DNA of 64,000 nucleotides from Monocercomonoides exilis (lineage: Eukaryota > Preaxostyla > Oxymonadida > Polymastigidae): the NCBI GenBank assembly GCA_001643675.2, contig LSRY02000038.1:188501-252500 (forward strand), written 5' to 3'. Below are positions 17,293 through 28,883 of this stretch, piece by piece. The translations under genes and the position numbers were made by a program. The notes beneath the pieces are model-generated. The model searched no databases. It had not been told where the DNA came from and worked only from the letters and a program-made list of their open reading frames with translations. Within the stretch, counting starts at the first letter, position 1. Each line of letters opens with the position of its first letter.

Positions 17293-20200
17293 ATGAATCT
17301 AATGATGGTTATTGCTGCAATATTGGTGAACATTATCAATTTGCATTGCTTGTGCAACGATGCCACAAATGACAAAGTTGGAACAATTCCAGAAACAGAT
17401 AATTTGCAAATGATTCCTACAAGCGGTTGGACAACTTCAATAGAAGCTGAAAATAGTTACAATAAAAAGGAAACTTATATGCAAGCACATTATTGTGAAA
17501 AGAGTTCTGAACATGATGAATCTGAGGGATGGAAAGGAAAATGGAGAAAGAATCAAAACAACAGAATTGAATCGGCAAACACAAACACAAACAGGAATAT
17601 CGTCAAAATTGAAGGAGATGCATCAAATATTAGCATCCACAATGAAAAGAAGGTTGAAGAAGGAATTGAAGAAAGCAAGATGAAAAGTCACATTATTGTG
17701 GATAATTCATCTCTGTTGTGCATGAATTTGGGGATGAAGGCAAATGGATTTACAAGTTCATTAACCTTAAGAACTGAAAGTGTAGCGAAGATTATTGGAT
17801 GCCATTTTGAGGTTAGAAGTGAGATAAGTCCATTTGATTTGTGTGGCAGTCGAATATCTCTGTCAAACTTGACACTTCGATTTTGGAATGCACAACAAAC
17901 TCAGATGCCTCCTCTTTTCTCCTCGCAAATGAGTGCATCAAAAAGTCACTCGGCCAATTGTGTCTCTGTTTGCTCTTCATGCTTTTCTTCATTCCAGATG
18001 TCTTCTCCCCCATTTCTGTCATCACCCTTTATTGAGAGTGTTTCACTCACAGATTTGATTTTCTCCAACATTTCAACAGTTCCAACACGCAGAGGGATTC
18101 ATTTTGATTTGGGATGTGGATGTTCCACTCTGATGAATGGCTGCTCATTTTCATCAGTCTGTGATGTGTATGATGGAGGGATTATTCCTTCTCTGAACAA
18201 TCCTTTGGCCTCTTTGACAGCCTCAAACACCTCTTTTGTTGGATGCACACGCACAGGAAATGTTGAATTCATTGGAAGTAAGGAAAACCCATCGAAGCCA
18301 GGGAGACAGAATGAAACAGAAAATGGGCAAAACACATTTATTTGGTGCGAGTGGAACGGATCGAGAGCTACAGGAGAAAGCGATTCATGGTCAGATGGAA
18401 TATCAAGTGGAGGGGCCATTTTCATGCACAATCTGGGAAATGGAGAACTTTCAGTTTTGCATTGTCTTTTTAACAATTGCTTTGGATTCAATCGTGGAGG
18501 TGGAATAATGTGTCATGGAGTAAAGTCTGTGCATATCGAAAACAATTTGTTCAACTCTTGCACGGCACAAAATCAGTTTGGAGGAGGAATGTACGCTTAT
18601 TATATAACTTCGTGTGTTCGGGTTAGTGAATGCGAATTCCAGAACTGCAGAGCAAACGATGCTGGAGGAGGACTTCTTCTCGAAATTTTTCAAGATTTTG
18701 GAGCAGGGTGCATCGGAATGGAAAATGAGGATGAGAAGAGTGTGTGCGTTTTTGACTGTAGCTTTTCTTCATGCTCACTGAATGGAAATAGTGGTGGAGG
18801 CATATGTTGTCAGTATGTTCCCAATCAATTCAAAATGAGGAACATTCTGTTTATTTCATGTTCAGCTAATGAATATGGAGGAGGACTGTATTTCAGACCA
18901 GAAAAAACAAAAAAACCAGATGATGGTTTCTATTGCTATTTCCTCTTTTTCCATGAATGCAGATGCAGAATAACATCAACTCCAAATGGTCATGACATCA
19001 TATATTATGATCAAAATAATCTCTATTTATCAGAAAATAATCCATTCTATGAATGCTACACAACAAACACAGATGGCCAGAGAATGTGCTACGGATATGA
19101 TTTATCGAACTCTGGGAGCTGGATATTTCAGCTCACAGAAAAGAAGGAGTGGCTTAACGATTGGACGAAGGTTTTGTTTGTAGGAGTGAACGGAGATGAC
19201 TCAAATGGGCTATGTGGGATGGGCGAATCGGTGCCGTGCAAGACAGTGGGACATGCAGTAGAGACGGGCTTGGAAGAGCTGAGCTCATCTGTCACGCTGT
19301 TGGAAGGGAATCATCAAAGTGAGACAGCAACTATTGATATTGGAGAAAAGAAGATTTCAATCATTGGGAAGGGAAGGAGATTAAGTTTGATAGGAACAGG
19401 GGCACTTTCATCGACAGGAGCGCTGTTCAGTGTATCAACAGGTCACCTTGGTTTATTGCACATGAAGGTCGATTGTAACTCAATAGCTGAAACTTCACCG
19501 AGTGTGGTTGCGGTGTCTGATTGGAGCGGGTCACTTTCATTGGAGGATGTTGTGATCTCGTCAAGTGTTGCTGGAACGAATGTAATATCATCATCTGTAT
19601 TTGTGGTGGCGCTGTCACAGCTGAGGATGATTGATGTGGAGATCAAAGATATGAAAGTTAGCCAGCCTCTGTTCTCAGAACCATCATCAGGAGAAGCTGA
19701 ATCAGATGAGAGTTTTCTGTCAAATGTGACAATTCGGAATGTGAATCTGACTGAAGGAGATGGAGTGGTTGTGGCAAAGAATGTGAATGGAGAGGAGACA
19801 TTTGTGGTGAGCAACACAACAATAGAGCAATGTGTATGTGAGGATGGGAATGGAGGAGGAATATATGTTTGTTTGCAAGGAAATGGGAAAGTGGTTGTGA
19901 ATGGAACAAGTTTGATTGATGGATGTGTTGCAATGGGTATTGAAGGAAATGGAGGGAGAGGAGGAGGATTATTTGTGGTGATGGATAGCGGGGGATGTGG
20001 GTTGACAATTGGAGAGAATGTTGAGTTTTCGAAAGTGAATGAGAATGTGGCTTCATATGGGAAGGATGTGTTTGTTCATTGTGGGAGTGGTGTGTTTTTG
20101 GAGTCCAAAGTGAATACAAACACATTTGCATTTTTTGACAGAAGCGCCCTTCCATCAGATGTGTTGAAGCTGAGTGGGAGTGAAAATGGGGATGAAAGTG

Positions 20201-23200
20201 GAGTGATTCCACTGTTTGTATATTTGTGCACAATGGGAACGAAAATAATTGTTGATGGGAGTGGAGGAAATGGAATGGATCACAATCGATGTGGATTTGA
20301 AGGGTTTGGATGCTTGACAGTTGATTATTGTGCGAACTCAAGAATGAGTGATATTTCAAAAGAAATAGAGGTAGCTTCATCTTCGTCAATAAAGGATGAA
20401 ATTGAAATATCTTCAATTGGTGTGATAATTTCAGGCAGAATAATATCATCATCATCAGATGAAGGGGAGAAAATACAGGTGAATGTGAGTGATGGAGGAT
20501 CAGCCACACTAGATTGTCTTGTTGGATGTTCGAGTTCACTGACAATGAGGAGACTTTCATTTGTTGTGAAAGGTCCGTTGAATTCAAGGAGAAGTGCATT
20601 CATTCATTCAACATCAACGCTCAGTGTGACGAACTGTTCAGTCTCATTTGAGAATGGGGCATTAACAAGTGGAATGATAGGATACTATGTGATAAACATT
20701 GAGGGAGGAGAATTAATTATGAATGGATTTGTGATGGAAAGTTCAGTGACAATGAATGGGAAATCGCCAATTACGATGACAAGTGGAGCTCAATTGGAGA
20801 TTTTGAACAGCAAAGTGAGTGGAGTGGAAGTGGAAGGTGGGAATGGAGGGGGATGTTTGAATGTGGAGATGAAGGAAGGAGGAAATGTGAATATTGAAGA
20901 ATTCAATTTGTCCTCGACATGCTCAGATGGAAGTGGAATGAAAGGAGGAGGGATGATGATATCATTGGGGAAGGGAGGGAGTTTGGAAATGAAAAATGTG
21001 AATTTGTCTGAATGTGAAGTTCCATCAGAGGATATTGAGGATGGAGGAAGAGGAATAGGAGGAGGGATATTTGTTGAACTTCCTGATCAAATGGGATCAT
21101 TTGTGATGGAAGGAATGGAATTTGAGGGATGCGATGCTTGGAAGGGGAAGAATATGTTTGTTTCGGGATGGGATCTGAGAGAGATTGTGAACAAGGAGCA
21201 CCTGAAATGGGAGATAAAGGAAGAAGAGTTGGGATCGTTGGATGAGTTGCGTGGATGGGAGAGGAAGACAACAGGAGAGGAGGGATATGTGATTCCACTT
21301 GTTGTGTATTTGTGGAGGAACTGGAGTGGGAATGGGTTTGTTTCGAGAGAGAAAGGAGGAGACTTCAGTGGATGCGGATATTCAGAAGTTCCATGTTCAT
21401 CAGTTGATCACTTGATATCACTGAGATATGAACCACTTGGAGAAGGAGAATCACACATCAAAATTGTTGGATCAGGATTGCTCCAGAAATCGATTTCATT
21501 TTTATCATCATCATCATTATCAATAACTCCAGTTGTGTCAATTGAGGGAGAAAATGAAGAAACAAATCTGAAAGTGAGTAAGGAAGGAAGGAATGAAGGA
21601 GAAGAAGAAGAAGGGGGAATGATAACATCGAATGTTGTTGTTTCATTCACTAATTTATCATTTTCTCTTCCAAATGAACTTGTTTCTCATTCATCGCTCA
21701 TCCAATCCTTGTCATCCTCAGCAACATCACTTTCTATCAAGAGGTGCTCATTTGTTTGTGAGGATTCAACAAAGGAAACGAAATATTGTCTGATAAAAGC
21801 AGATGGAGGGAGTGTGGTGATTGAGGATTGCACCCTTTCCCAGTTCAATCTGGCAAAAGGGTTTGTCGAATTCACAGCAGATGTGAAGAGTATTGATGTG
21901 ATGAATGTGTCAGTTTCGAACACAACAATCTCAGAAAGCAGTCTGATATCGCTGAGTCAGCCATCCCCAACAAATGTGTTGATCAACAAAGCAAGAGAGA
22001 ACGCAAAACAAATCGTGAGGGTGAACAGCTCCTCATTTGCAAACATCACATGTGTGGAGAACAGGGCATGTGTGATGAGTGTGGGATCGTTCTTGAATGG
22101 GATGGAATGTGTGATTGAAGGGTGTGTGCTGACGAAGTGCATGAGCGAGAGAAGCTTGGAAGGAGGAGGGATGAAGATGTTGATGAAGAGAGGCGAGTCA
22201 GAGGTGAAAGTGAGTGGGTGTTCGTTTGGGATGTGTGTGTGCTCAACAGGGAATGGAAGGGGAGGAGGGATGATGATTGATGCACTTGATCCGAATGGGG
22301 AATGCTCCAACACGGAAATGCCACCACTTGGGCTGAGATTGGAGAACATCCGATTCATGATGAATGATGCATTTGTGGGGAAGGATGTGTTCATCCGATG
22401 CGACTCGATTGACTTGCAGCTGAATGAAAGACTGTTTGGATTGGACTTCAGCCAGGAGGCACTGAAGGGGAAGGACTCGATGTGTGGGAGCGATGGAGAA
22501 GGGAAAGTTGATGTTGATCTGATGCCGCTGATCACATTCTATTATTCTTCACAGGTGTTTGTGTGTGTGAATGGGAGTGACAACAGGCAGTGTGGAGCAC
22601 AGAACAATCCGTGTGAGAGCATTGGAAATGCTGTGCTGCACATTCAAAGAAGCATGATGAATGTATTGTGGATTGATGGGGAAGGGATGATGGGAGAGGA
22701 ATGTGTGATTGGGGATGTGAGGATGGTGTCGATGGGGAGGGAGAAGGCGACAGTGCATTTTGAGGGGAAGATGGAGGAAAGAGGAGAGGAGAGGAGCATG
22801 ATGGTGTTTGTGAATGAGAGTGTGGTGGAGAGGTGTTTGTTTGTGTTTGGAGAGATGTTTGAGAGCACACAGAAATATGTTGTGAAAGTGAAGGAGGGGC
22901 GGATGGTGATGAATGAATGCTCATTTGAGGGTTCAGCCAGTGGGATGGGAAAGATGCTGAAGAACACACTGGTTGGAGTGGAGGGAGGAGAGATGGAGAT
23001 GGTGAGATGCACAATCAGGCGCATCCATCATTGTGGCAGATTGGTTGTTTTCTGTGGAGAATCATCGAGAGTGATAATGAGTGAGACAAGGATTTGGGAT
23101 GTGGAATCAGAGGGAGATGTGGTTGTTGTGGAAGGGGAGGCGAGAGTGAGTGTGAAAGAAGTGGAGATGGAGAACATAACAATAATTGGGGAATGGAGTG

Positions 23201-25506
23201 TGATGGGGATGAGGGGGTGTGGAGATGGGAATCTGTCAAACTGCACATTCAGTGGGTGTGAGAGTGGAAGAGAGAAGGGAGGGGTTGTTTGGTTGAGCAA
23301 TTGTGAGGATGTGAGGATTGAGATGTGTGATGTGTGTGGAGGAGTGAACAGGGCAGATGAAGAAAGAAAATTTATGGAGATGAATGAGAAGGAGGAAAAG
23401 GAGGGAAGAGAAAGGATATGCAAGTGGAATGGATCGATGGTTGGGGTTGAGAGGAGCAGGGTTATGATGAAGGATACGAGGATTCGGGAGAGTGGGAAAG
23501 GGGGATTGTCTGTGAGTAGAGGAAGTGTGACAATTGAGAAAGGAGAGTTTGAGAACAACAATCCATTCATAGAAAAATATCCATCAGTGAGAAGAAATAT
23601 CCTTTGTTCTGATTCTGGAATATTGACCATCTCCAGTTTGAAAGGAGGAGATGGACAAGAGAAGAACACTTCCCTTTGGATTTTGAATGATGGATGCACC
23701 CTTGGTGGAATAGCAGGAGAAAGGTCATCTCCTTTCTTCATTCCCAAATTGGAAGAAGTTTCAATCAGTGAAAATGATAGAGATGTTGTTGTGAAATTCA
23801 AGGGATCCCTTTTTGTGCCATGTGACTTGTCATTCAAACTTGTGTATAAAACAGGGGATGTGGAGTTGGTTGAGACATATCCTTTTGAGGAAGATGGTTT
23901 TGTTTCTGAAACAGAAGTGATTGGAAGAATTTCATCAGAAAATATTTCAGCAATTGCAGATGAAACAGAGGTGTCTGTGATGATTTTGTTTGGGAAGCCA
24001 TTTGCAGAGACTTCTCCACAGATACTGAAGAACAGAAGTGAGTCCAAGGTGAATGGAGATGAAAAAGTTGTTAAAGGAGGGAAAGAAGGGAAATCTTATT
24101 GGTTATTGATTGTGATTGTTCTTGTAATTATGTTTTTGATTGTTTTGATTGTATCTGTTGTTTTGGCTGTCCGATGGAGGAAGGCGAAGAATGAAGCGAA
24201 AGATTTGAGAGAGATAGTGAATGATAACATCAGAAAGGATCCGAAGGCGTTTGAGATGGTGACGATGGAGATGTCACCAGAGGAGCAGTGGAGGAGAGCA
24301 GAGAGGGAGGCGGAGAAGAAGAATGAAGAGAAGATGAAGAAGAGGGTGTATGCGAAAAGCTTGGGACACTCAGAGTCATCAGAGCATTTGTTGAGTGAGA
24401 GTGGTTCAACTGAATACATATTGGGAAGAGACTCAGACAAGATACCAGATTGGACGCTGGAGAAGGTTGAAGAAGAAGAGATTCGAAAGAGATCACCATC
24501 ACCATCCATTTCATCCACTTCAACAACAGATACAGACTCGACATTTGTTCGAAGGGAGGAACTGTGTCCAACCACCTCTTCGATGTCGAATCTGGTGGAT
24601 GCAATGGCCTGCTCATCCCCTCATGAGAAACTGATTGTGGATCTGAGAGATTCACTGTTCATGTTGCTTCATGGAAGGAATAAGACAAAGGAGATGGCCA
24701 TTGGAAGTCTTCAAGAGAGGGAGCAGACAGCTGCTCAGATCCTGTTCTGGGTGGCAAATGGAGCTCTCCATTCCTTTGATGAAATGGAAAATGAGCTTTC
24801 CTCTTTGGCCAATCTCAGTCCCCACATTGTGCTGTTCTCAGAGCACATGGTCATCTGCATTGCTCTCCACTCCGACTGCTCGTCAGACTCTGACACTTCC
24901 TCCATCTCTTCAGCCTCCACCATGGTCACATCTTCCTCTGATGTTTCTGTGAAGAGCGAGAGATTCACCAAGTCGCCATTTCCTTCATCAGCATTTGAGG
25001 AGGATGATGATTTCAAAAAAGAGTGCCTGAGGTGGAAGGCACCTGAGCTGCTGATCAACAAGAAGATGGGAGCAACAAAGGAGTCAGTTGTGTTTTCGAT
25101 CGGGATGATGCTGTGGGAGTGCTTGACTCTGGATATCCCGTTTGGAGAATATGATGCGGAGACAGCAGGGCAGAAGATAACATTTGGAGAAAGGCCATCG
25201 CGAAAGATGATTGCAGGAAGGGGAATGGATGAGGTTGTTGGAAGCTGCTGGGAAGAGGAAGCGAGCAAGAGGATGGGGCTGTTTGAGGTGAAGAAGGAGC
25301 TGTTTTCGCACTTTCCAGCGAATGCAGCTGTGGTGACAGCCTCAGATGCGATTGCATATGCTGAGAGCTCAGAAAGTGAGTCAGATGATGAAAAGGAAGG
25401 GAAAGATATTCACCAATCAACAACAACAAACACATCCACCACAACTTCTTCAACAGTTTCTTCAACAGCAACATCAAAAACAAGAGAAAATGAAAGGAGT
25501 GGATGA
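17293..25506 (+). CDS. Giant right-handed beta-helix type I membrane protein with cytoplasmic kinase-like (pseudokinase) domain
   Basis: A single open frame of 2737 codons. Residues 1-21 are a signal peptide (MNLMMVIAAILVNIINLHCL). The ectodomain (to about 2265) is a series of parallel beta-helix rungs with the GG[AILM] motif seen in chlamydial Pmp-like proteins (SGGAIFMHN, RGGGIMCHG, FGGGMYAYY, AGGGLLLEI, SGGGICCQY, YGGGLYFRP). It is divided by entry motifs of the form VxVNGxDxxxCG...PC at about 625 and 1755, and a variant near 1360. A Cys-containing juxtamembrane module lies at about 2100-2255. The membrane helix is about 2268-2292, followed by basic residues. The cytoplasmic part has a degenerate kinase C-lobe at about 2579-2680: RWKAPELL (APE motif), then FSIGMMLWECLTLDIPFGEY. 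I see no glycine loop, HRD or DFG, so catalysis is unlikely. Such proteins are abundant in oxymonads; ligand unknown. Confidence 0.88.
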   Translation: MNLMMVIAAILVNIINLHCLCNDATNDKVGTIPETDNLQMIPTSGWTTSIEAENSYNKKETYMQAHYCEKSSEHDESEGWKGKWRKNQNNRIESANTNTNRNIVKIEGDASNISIHNEKKVEEGIEESKMKSHIIVDNSSLLCMNLGMKANGFTSSLTLRTESVAKIIGCHFEVRSEISPFDLCGSRISLSNLTLRFWNAQQTQMPPLFSSQMSASKSHSANCVSVCSSCFSSFQMSSPPFLSSPFIESVSLTDLIFSNISTVPTRRGIHFDLGCGCSTLMNGCSFSSVCDVYDGGIIPSLNNPLASLTASNTSFVGCTRTGNVEFIGSKENPSKPGRQNETENGQNTFIWCEWNGSRATGESDSWSDGISSGGAIFMHNLGNGELSVLHCLFNNCFGFNRGGGIMCHGVKSVHIENNLFNSCTAQNQFGGGMYAYYITSCVRVSECEFQNCRANDAGGGLLLEIFQDFGAGCIGMENEDEKSVCVFDCSFSSCSLNGNSGGGICCQYVPNQFKMRNILFISCSANEYGGGLYFRPEKTKKPDDGFYCYFLFFHECRCRITSTPNGHDIIYYDQNNLYLSENNPFYECYTTNTDGQRMCYGYDLSNSGSWIFQLTEKKEWLNDWTKVLFVGVNGDDSNGLCGMGESVPCKTVGHAVETGLEELSSSVTLLEGNHQSETATIDIGEKKISIIGKGRRLSLIGTGALSSTGALFSVSTGHLGLLHMKVDCNSIAETSPSVVAVSDWSGSLSLEDVVISSSVAGTNVISSSVFVVALSQLRMIDVEIKDMKVSQPLFSEPSSGEAESDESFLSNVTIRNVNLTEGDGVVVAKNVNGEETFVVSNTTIEQCVCEDGNGGGIYVCLQGNGKVVVNGTSLIDGCVAMGIEGNGGRGGGLFVVMDSGGCGLTIGENVEFSKVNENVASYGKDVFVHCGSGVFLESKVNTNTFAFFDRSALPSDVLKLSGSENGDESGVIPLFVYLCTMGTKIIVDGSGGNGMDHNRCGFEGFGCLTVDYCANSRMSDISKEIEVASSSSIKDEIEISSIGVIISGRIISSSSDEGEKIQVNVSDGGSATLDCLVGCSSSLTMRRLSFVVKGPLNSRRSAFIHSTSTLSVTNCSVSFENGALTSGMIGYYVINIEGGELIMNGFVMESSVTMNGKSPITMTSGAQLEILNSKVSGVEVEGGNGGGCLNVEMKEGGNVNIEEFNLSSTCSDGSGMKGGGMMISLGKGGSLEMKNVNLSECEVPSEDIEDGGRGIGGGIFVELPDQMGSFVMEGMEFEGCDAWKGKNMFVSGWDLREIVNKEHLKWEIKEEELGSLDELRGWERKTTGEEGYVIPLVVYLWRNWSGNGFVSREKGGDFSGCGYSEVPCSSVDHLISLRYEPLGEGESHIKIVGSGLLQKSISFLSSSSLSITPVVSIEGENEETNLKVSKEGRNEGEEEEGGMITSNVVVSFTNLSFSLPNELVSHSSLIQSLSSSATSLSIKRCSFVCEDSTKETKYCLIKADGGSVVIEDCTLSQFNLAKGFVEFTADVKSIDVMNVSVSNTTISESSLISLSQPSPTNVLINKARENAKQIVRVNSSSFANITCVENRACVMSVGSFLNGMECVIEGCVLTKCMSERSLEGGGMKMLMKRGESEVKVSGCSFGMCVCSTGNGRGGGMMIDALDPNGECSNTEMPPLGLRLENIRFMMNDAFVGKDVFIRCDSIDLQLNERLFGLDFSQEALKGKDSMCGSDGEGKVDVDLMPLITFYYSSQVFVCVNGSDNRQCGAQNNPCESIGNAVLHIQRSMMNVLWIDGEGMMGEECVIGDVRMVSMGREKATVHFEGKMEERGEERSMMVFVNESVVERCLFVFGEMFESTQKYVVKVKEGRMVMNECSFEGSASGMGKMLKNTLVGVEGGEMEMVRCTIRRIHHCGRLVVFCGESSRVIMSETRIWDVESEGDVVVVEGEARVSVKEVEMENITIIGEWSVMGMRGCGDGNLSNCTFSGCESGREKGGVVWLSNCEDVRIEMCDVCGGVNRADEERKFMEMNEKEEKEGRERICKWNGSMVGVERSRVMMKDTRIRESGKGGLSVSRGSVTIEKGEFENNNPFIEKYPSVRRNILCSDSGILTISSLKGGDGQEKNTSLWILNDGCTLGGIAGERSSPFFIPKLEEVSISENDRDVVVKFKGSLFVPCDLSFKLVYKTGDVELVETYPFEEDGFVSETEVIGRISSENISAIADETEVSVMILFGKPFAETSPQILKNRSESKVNGDEKVVKGGKEGKSYWLLIVIVLVIMFLIVLIVSVVLAVRWRKAKNEAKDLREIVNDNIRKDPKAFEMVTMEMSPEEQWRRAEREAEKKNEEKMKKRVYAKSLGHSESSEHLLSESGSTEYILGRDSDKIPDWTLEKVEEEEIRKRSPSPSISSTSTTDTDSTFVRREELCPTTSSMSNLVDAMACSSPHEKLIVDLRDSLFMLLHGRNKTKEMAIGSLQEREQTAAQILFWVANGALHSFDEMENELSSLANLSPHIVLFSEHMVICIALHSDCSSDSDTSSISSASTMVTSSSDVSVKSERFTKSPFPSSAFEEDDDFKKECLRWKAPELLINKKMGATKESVVFSIGMMLWECLTLDIPFGEYDAETAGQKITFGERPSRKMIAGRGMDEVVGSCWEEEASKRMGLFEVKKELFSHFPANAAVVTASDAIAYAESSESESDDEKEGKDIHQSTTTNTSTTTSSTVSSTATSKTRENERSG

Positions 25507-28500
25507 ATTGGTTGATTTGGAAGGAGAAAAAGTTTTGTTTTTGCATTGTTTCGAATTGAGTATTCATTAAAATTTTTAAGTCAATTTTATGTTGGCTTTT
25601 GTTTTTTGTTTTTTTTTTTTTGTTTTTGTTTGTTTTGAATAATTCTCAGTTTCTTTCCTTCTTGTTGTTATTCCAATCTATTTTGCGTGTCAGCACCTCT
25701 GTCTTGTTTTGTGCAAGAAAAAAAAATATTTGTTTTCATTTGTATATAGTCAATAATTCATCAATATTTGTGTGATAAAATATCTTTATTTGCTTGTGTT
25801 TTTGCAGCTGAATGTTTTTTGTTGTATATGTATGTATTTTTGATACTTTATCTGTTTTTATGTTTGTATTTTTGATTGGTTTTTATTTCAAAAAATACAA
25901 CACCAACACTTTATTATTTCAACAAAAACATACCATTTGATTATTTATTTTGCTTGTTTGTTGGCTTCTCGAATATCTCACAAACATTGTTCAAAGTGTT
26001 CTTTTTGGGGAGAACCAAATTGAAGAAAATATTGCAAATAATGAAGTGTTTCAATCAACATTGATTCAAATGATTTCTTATTTGTCAATGATATTGTTTT
26101 TGAAATTATTCCTTTTTGTTGCAAAAGAAAAAATGATTGATAAGGAACTCTTTTCTATCAAAGCAGTTTCAATGGAACCAAGCAAGAGATGAAAATCAAA
26201 GAAGAATGATAGAATGCTATTCAAAATGAATGAACAAATACATTTCAGTTTCTATGTTGAAGATGTTTTCAATGAGTTTTTCAAAACAATGAGAGAAAAG
26301 AATTTTTCAATGGAAAATGATGCTATGCATCTGAGGTACATTTGTCATAACAAATCCCAATACGAAACATGAACTGAATGATCCAACAAACTCCAGCAAG
26401 CAAATTCAACAAAAGAATGATTGCAGAAGAAAAGGATGAAACAAAAGAAAAGAAAGAAAAAATGGCGATTGACCTTTGTGAGCGCTCTCGATCTCCCTTG
26501 AATAAGAGATTTTTCTTTTCAATGAATGTACTCTTCAAGCACATTGCTCGCCTGTTGAAATTTGCATTGAAAAGTGAAATGGAATAAAGAACATAAAAGT
26601 CATTGAAATGGTAAATTAGTTTTGATTGGCGTTGCCATTGATCAAGAGTGAGAACGATAGCCTTTTTTTTAAAAAGAGAAAAAAATTTGAATGAAAAAAA
26701 ACTTGAAAAAAGATTTGTCAATTGATCTGTTCTTGTTTGAAACGAGGTAAGCTTTCAAGCGTATTCAGGAACACAAGTTCCTGACTCGTCTTGAATATCA
26801 AATATTTGTTAGCTTTCACTTGAAGACAGTTCAAGAAAATGTGAATGGTAAAGCACATGTGTGAATGTGCTCCATTACTAAAAAGAATCAGCAAGAGAAC
26901 TGGAAGAGCTCAAAAGGAGTTGAGCTAAAAAGAAAAGAGTGAAACAGAAAGATGATAAAGAAGTTATAGAGATGATTATTAAAAAGAAATAAAACCAATA
27001 TAAGAGACATTTCATTGGCTATTCCAGATGAAGATCAAAGAACGCACAAAGCCCTTTTCGAGCATGGTGTAGCTTTGCAGAACAACGAGGAAGTGTGGTG
27101 GTGAAATATTCCTTTGAAAAATGTTTGTATCCTTTTTAGGGCGATTTGAACGAGCGTGTCAAAAACAGAGGAATATCTTTCTAAAAGCTGGGTGATTAAA
27201 AAAAGTTTTGGAGGGACAAATGTTATTGCTTCAGAAATAAGATATGACCTCTCATTTTGTCAGAGGCGATGTGAAGCTTTCTGCAAGCCAATCCTTGTTA
27301 ACAATTGCTCAAGACAATGAATGAATTAAAAAAAATTATTGAAGATTAATTACAGAAAAACAAGAAAAGGAAAAGGATGAAGACATGATTGTCTTTTTCT
27401 TCTTTGAAGAAAATAGTTATTCGTTCTTGCATATGAGCATTGCCTTTCGTTTTCCTTCCATTGACAAAATAATGCTGAAAATTGTTGCAAATATTTTTCC
27501 TTTCTTCACAATAAAAATTCTATTCATTGACTTGTTTTATTTCTTTTTTCGATTTTGAAATTAGTCGTTTACATGCGTGAGACTAAAAAAGAAATCTTTC
27601 AAATCATTTGCTTTCTAAATTTTAAAAATTTTGAAATGCTGGAAATAATTATTTTGTAAATTAATTGTAAATTGCAATCGAAAAGAGCAAGAAATGCAAA
27701 TTCAACATGAAAGAAGATAAATAAAATGTGAATTGACTTTTTCAATAGTGAGCAATAATAATGCTTGCAATAAAGCATCAATTCAAATTATCAAAAAAAA
27801 AAGAAAAAAGAAAATGACTTTGAAGTCAAAGTAGAAGCGGAGAAACAAACAACTTCATTAATATTCAATCTTCATAAACATATAGAAATAATAATTGACA
27901 AAAAATTGGAGTTGAAAACATACAAATAAAAGAAATGTTTAATCAGACAAATCAAACACAGCACAAGAATTTTGATAGAAAGCATGAAACAAGACAATTT
28001 CAAATGAAATCACAACCTGACTCATTTATTCCAATCGCAAAAATAAAAATCTTCAATCCCGATCAAATATTCGTTTTTTACTTTTTAAAAGCGAATGAAA
28101 ATGAAAAAGCGCACAAAATTGAAGATGAATAAAATAGAAGAATTTCAAAATATGTCTAACAACGAAAAAAGCACAAACGAAAAATCACACATATTTCAAA
28201 TAAATCAATTCTGTAAAAAATATCATATTTCACAAAAGAAAACAGAATTATAATACATATCAGAAAAAACATCGAAAATGCTCAACTTCAGCGGCTCAAC
28301 ATATAAAAGTTGATTTCTTCAAAAGAAACATGAAAATACTTCAAAAAAGAAAAGAAAATGAAAGCTGATAAAATTTATGGTAGAAGATATGATTTGTTGG
28401 AGAAAATCGAATAAAAACCCACTTTTTTTGAATGAAAGTTCAATAAATCTTCTGAATTCCACAAAGACAACAGCTCAAACAGCTCAAATGATTGACCAAT

Positions 28501-28883
28501 TGAAACTTTTCATTCTGCCAGATAGAATTCTCGTTCTTCTCGAATGATCCCTTTGGCTTTGAATCTTTTGTTGTTGAATTTATTCTCTCTTTCTTCAAAT
28601 TTCTCTCCTTTTTCATAAAATTCTTCTGAATTGCTTCAAAGCTCTTCTTTTTCTTTAATTCACAAAATGTTTTTGTCAATCAAAAAGTTTAATAACACTT
28701 TTCCTTCCTTTTTCTTTAGATTCTATTCTTCTTCATTCAACAATGCCAGCTTTTTGGGTAATTGCACACTTATCGATGAAACACAACAAACAGCAGGAGA
28801 AGATGGCGAAGACAGACAAAATTCAACACGCGTTGCTCAAAGACACCATTCCCTTTCATTCCCAATTCACAACATTTCTGCTG
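25507..28883. other. Convergent intergenic region
   Basis: This 3.4-kb stretch lies between the 3' ends of two convergent beta-helix genes. No protein-coding frame is convincing; those of 60-130 codons lack recognisable composition or motifs. The stretch 26750-27180 has an unusual density of hairpins and is listed separately. Confidence 0.5.
26750..27180 (+). ncRNA. Candidate structured non-coding RNA
   Basis: At least six perfect stems are packed into 430 nt: 26765-26772 with 26777-26784 (8 bp, ACAA loop, outer 6-bp TTCAAG/CTTGAA stem); 26819-26824 with 26830-26835; 26852-26857 with 26866-26871; 26907-26913 with 26920-26926; 27047-27052 with 27072-27077; and 27106-27113 with 27169-27176 (8 bp). 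I did not recognise conserved motifs of U snRNAs, SRP RNA or RNase P RNA, and the strand is arbitrary. Short stems occur by chance in AT-rich DNA, so this is a weak call. Confidence 0.25.

Noticed and set aside
27125-27160. A tRNA-like T-arm on the minus strand (GTTCAAATC)
   Set aside because: The flanking bases do not pair into a 5-bp stem and no anticodon or acceptor arm could be found.
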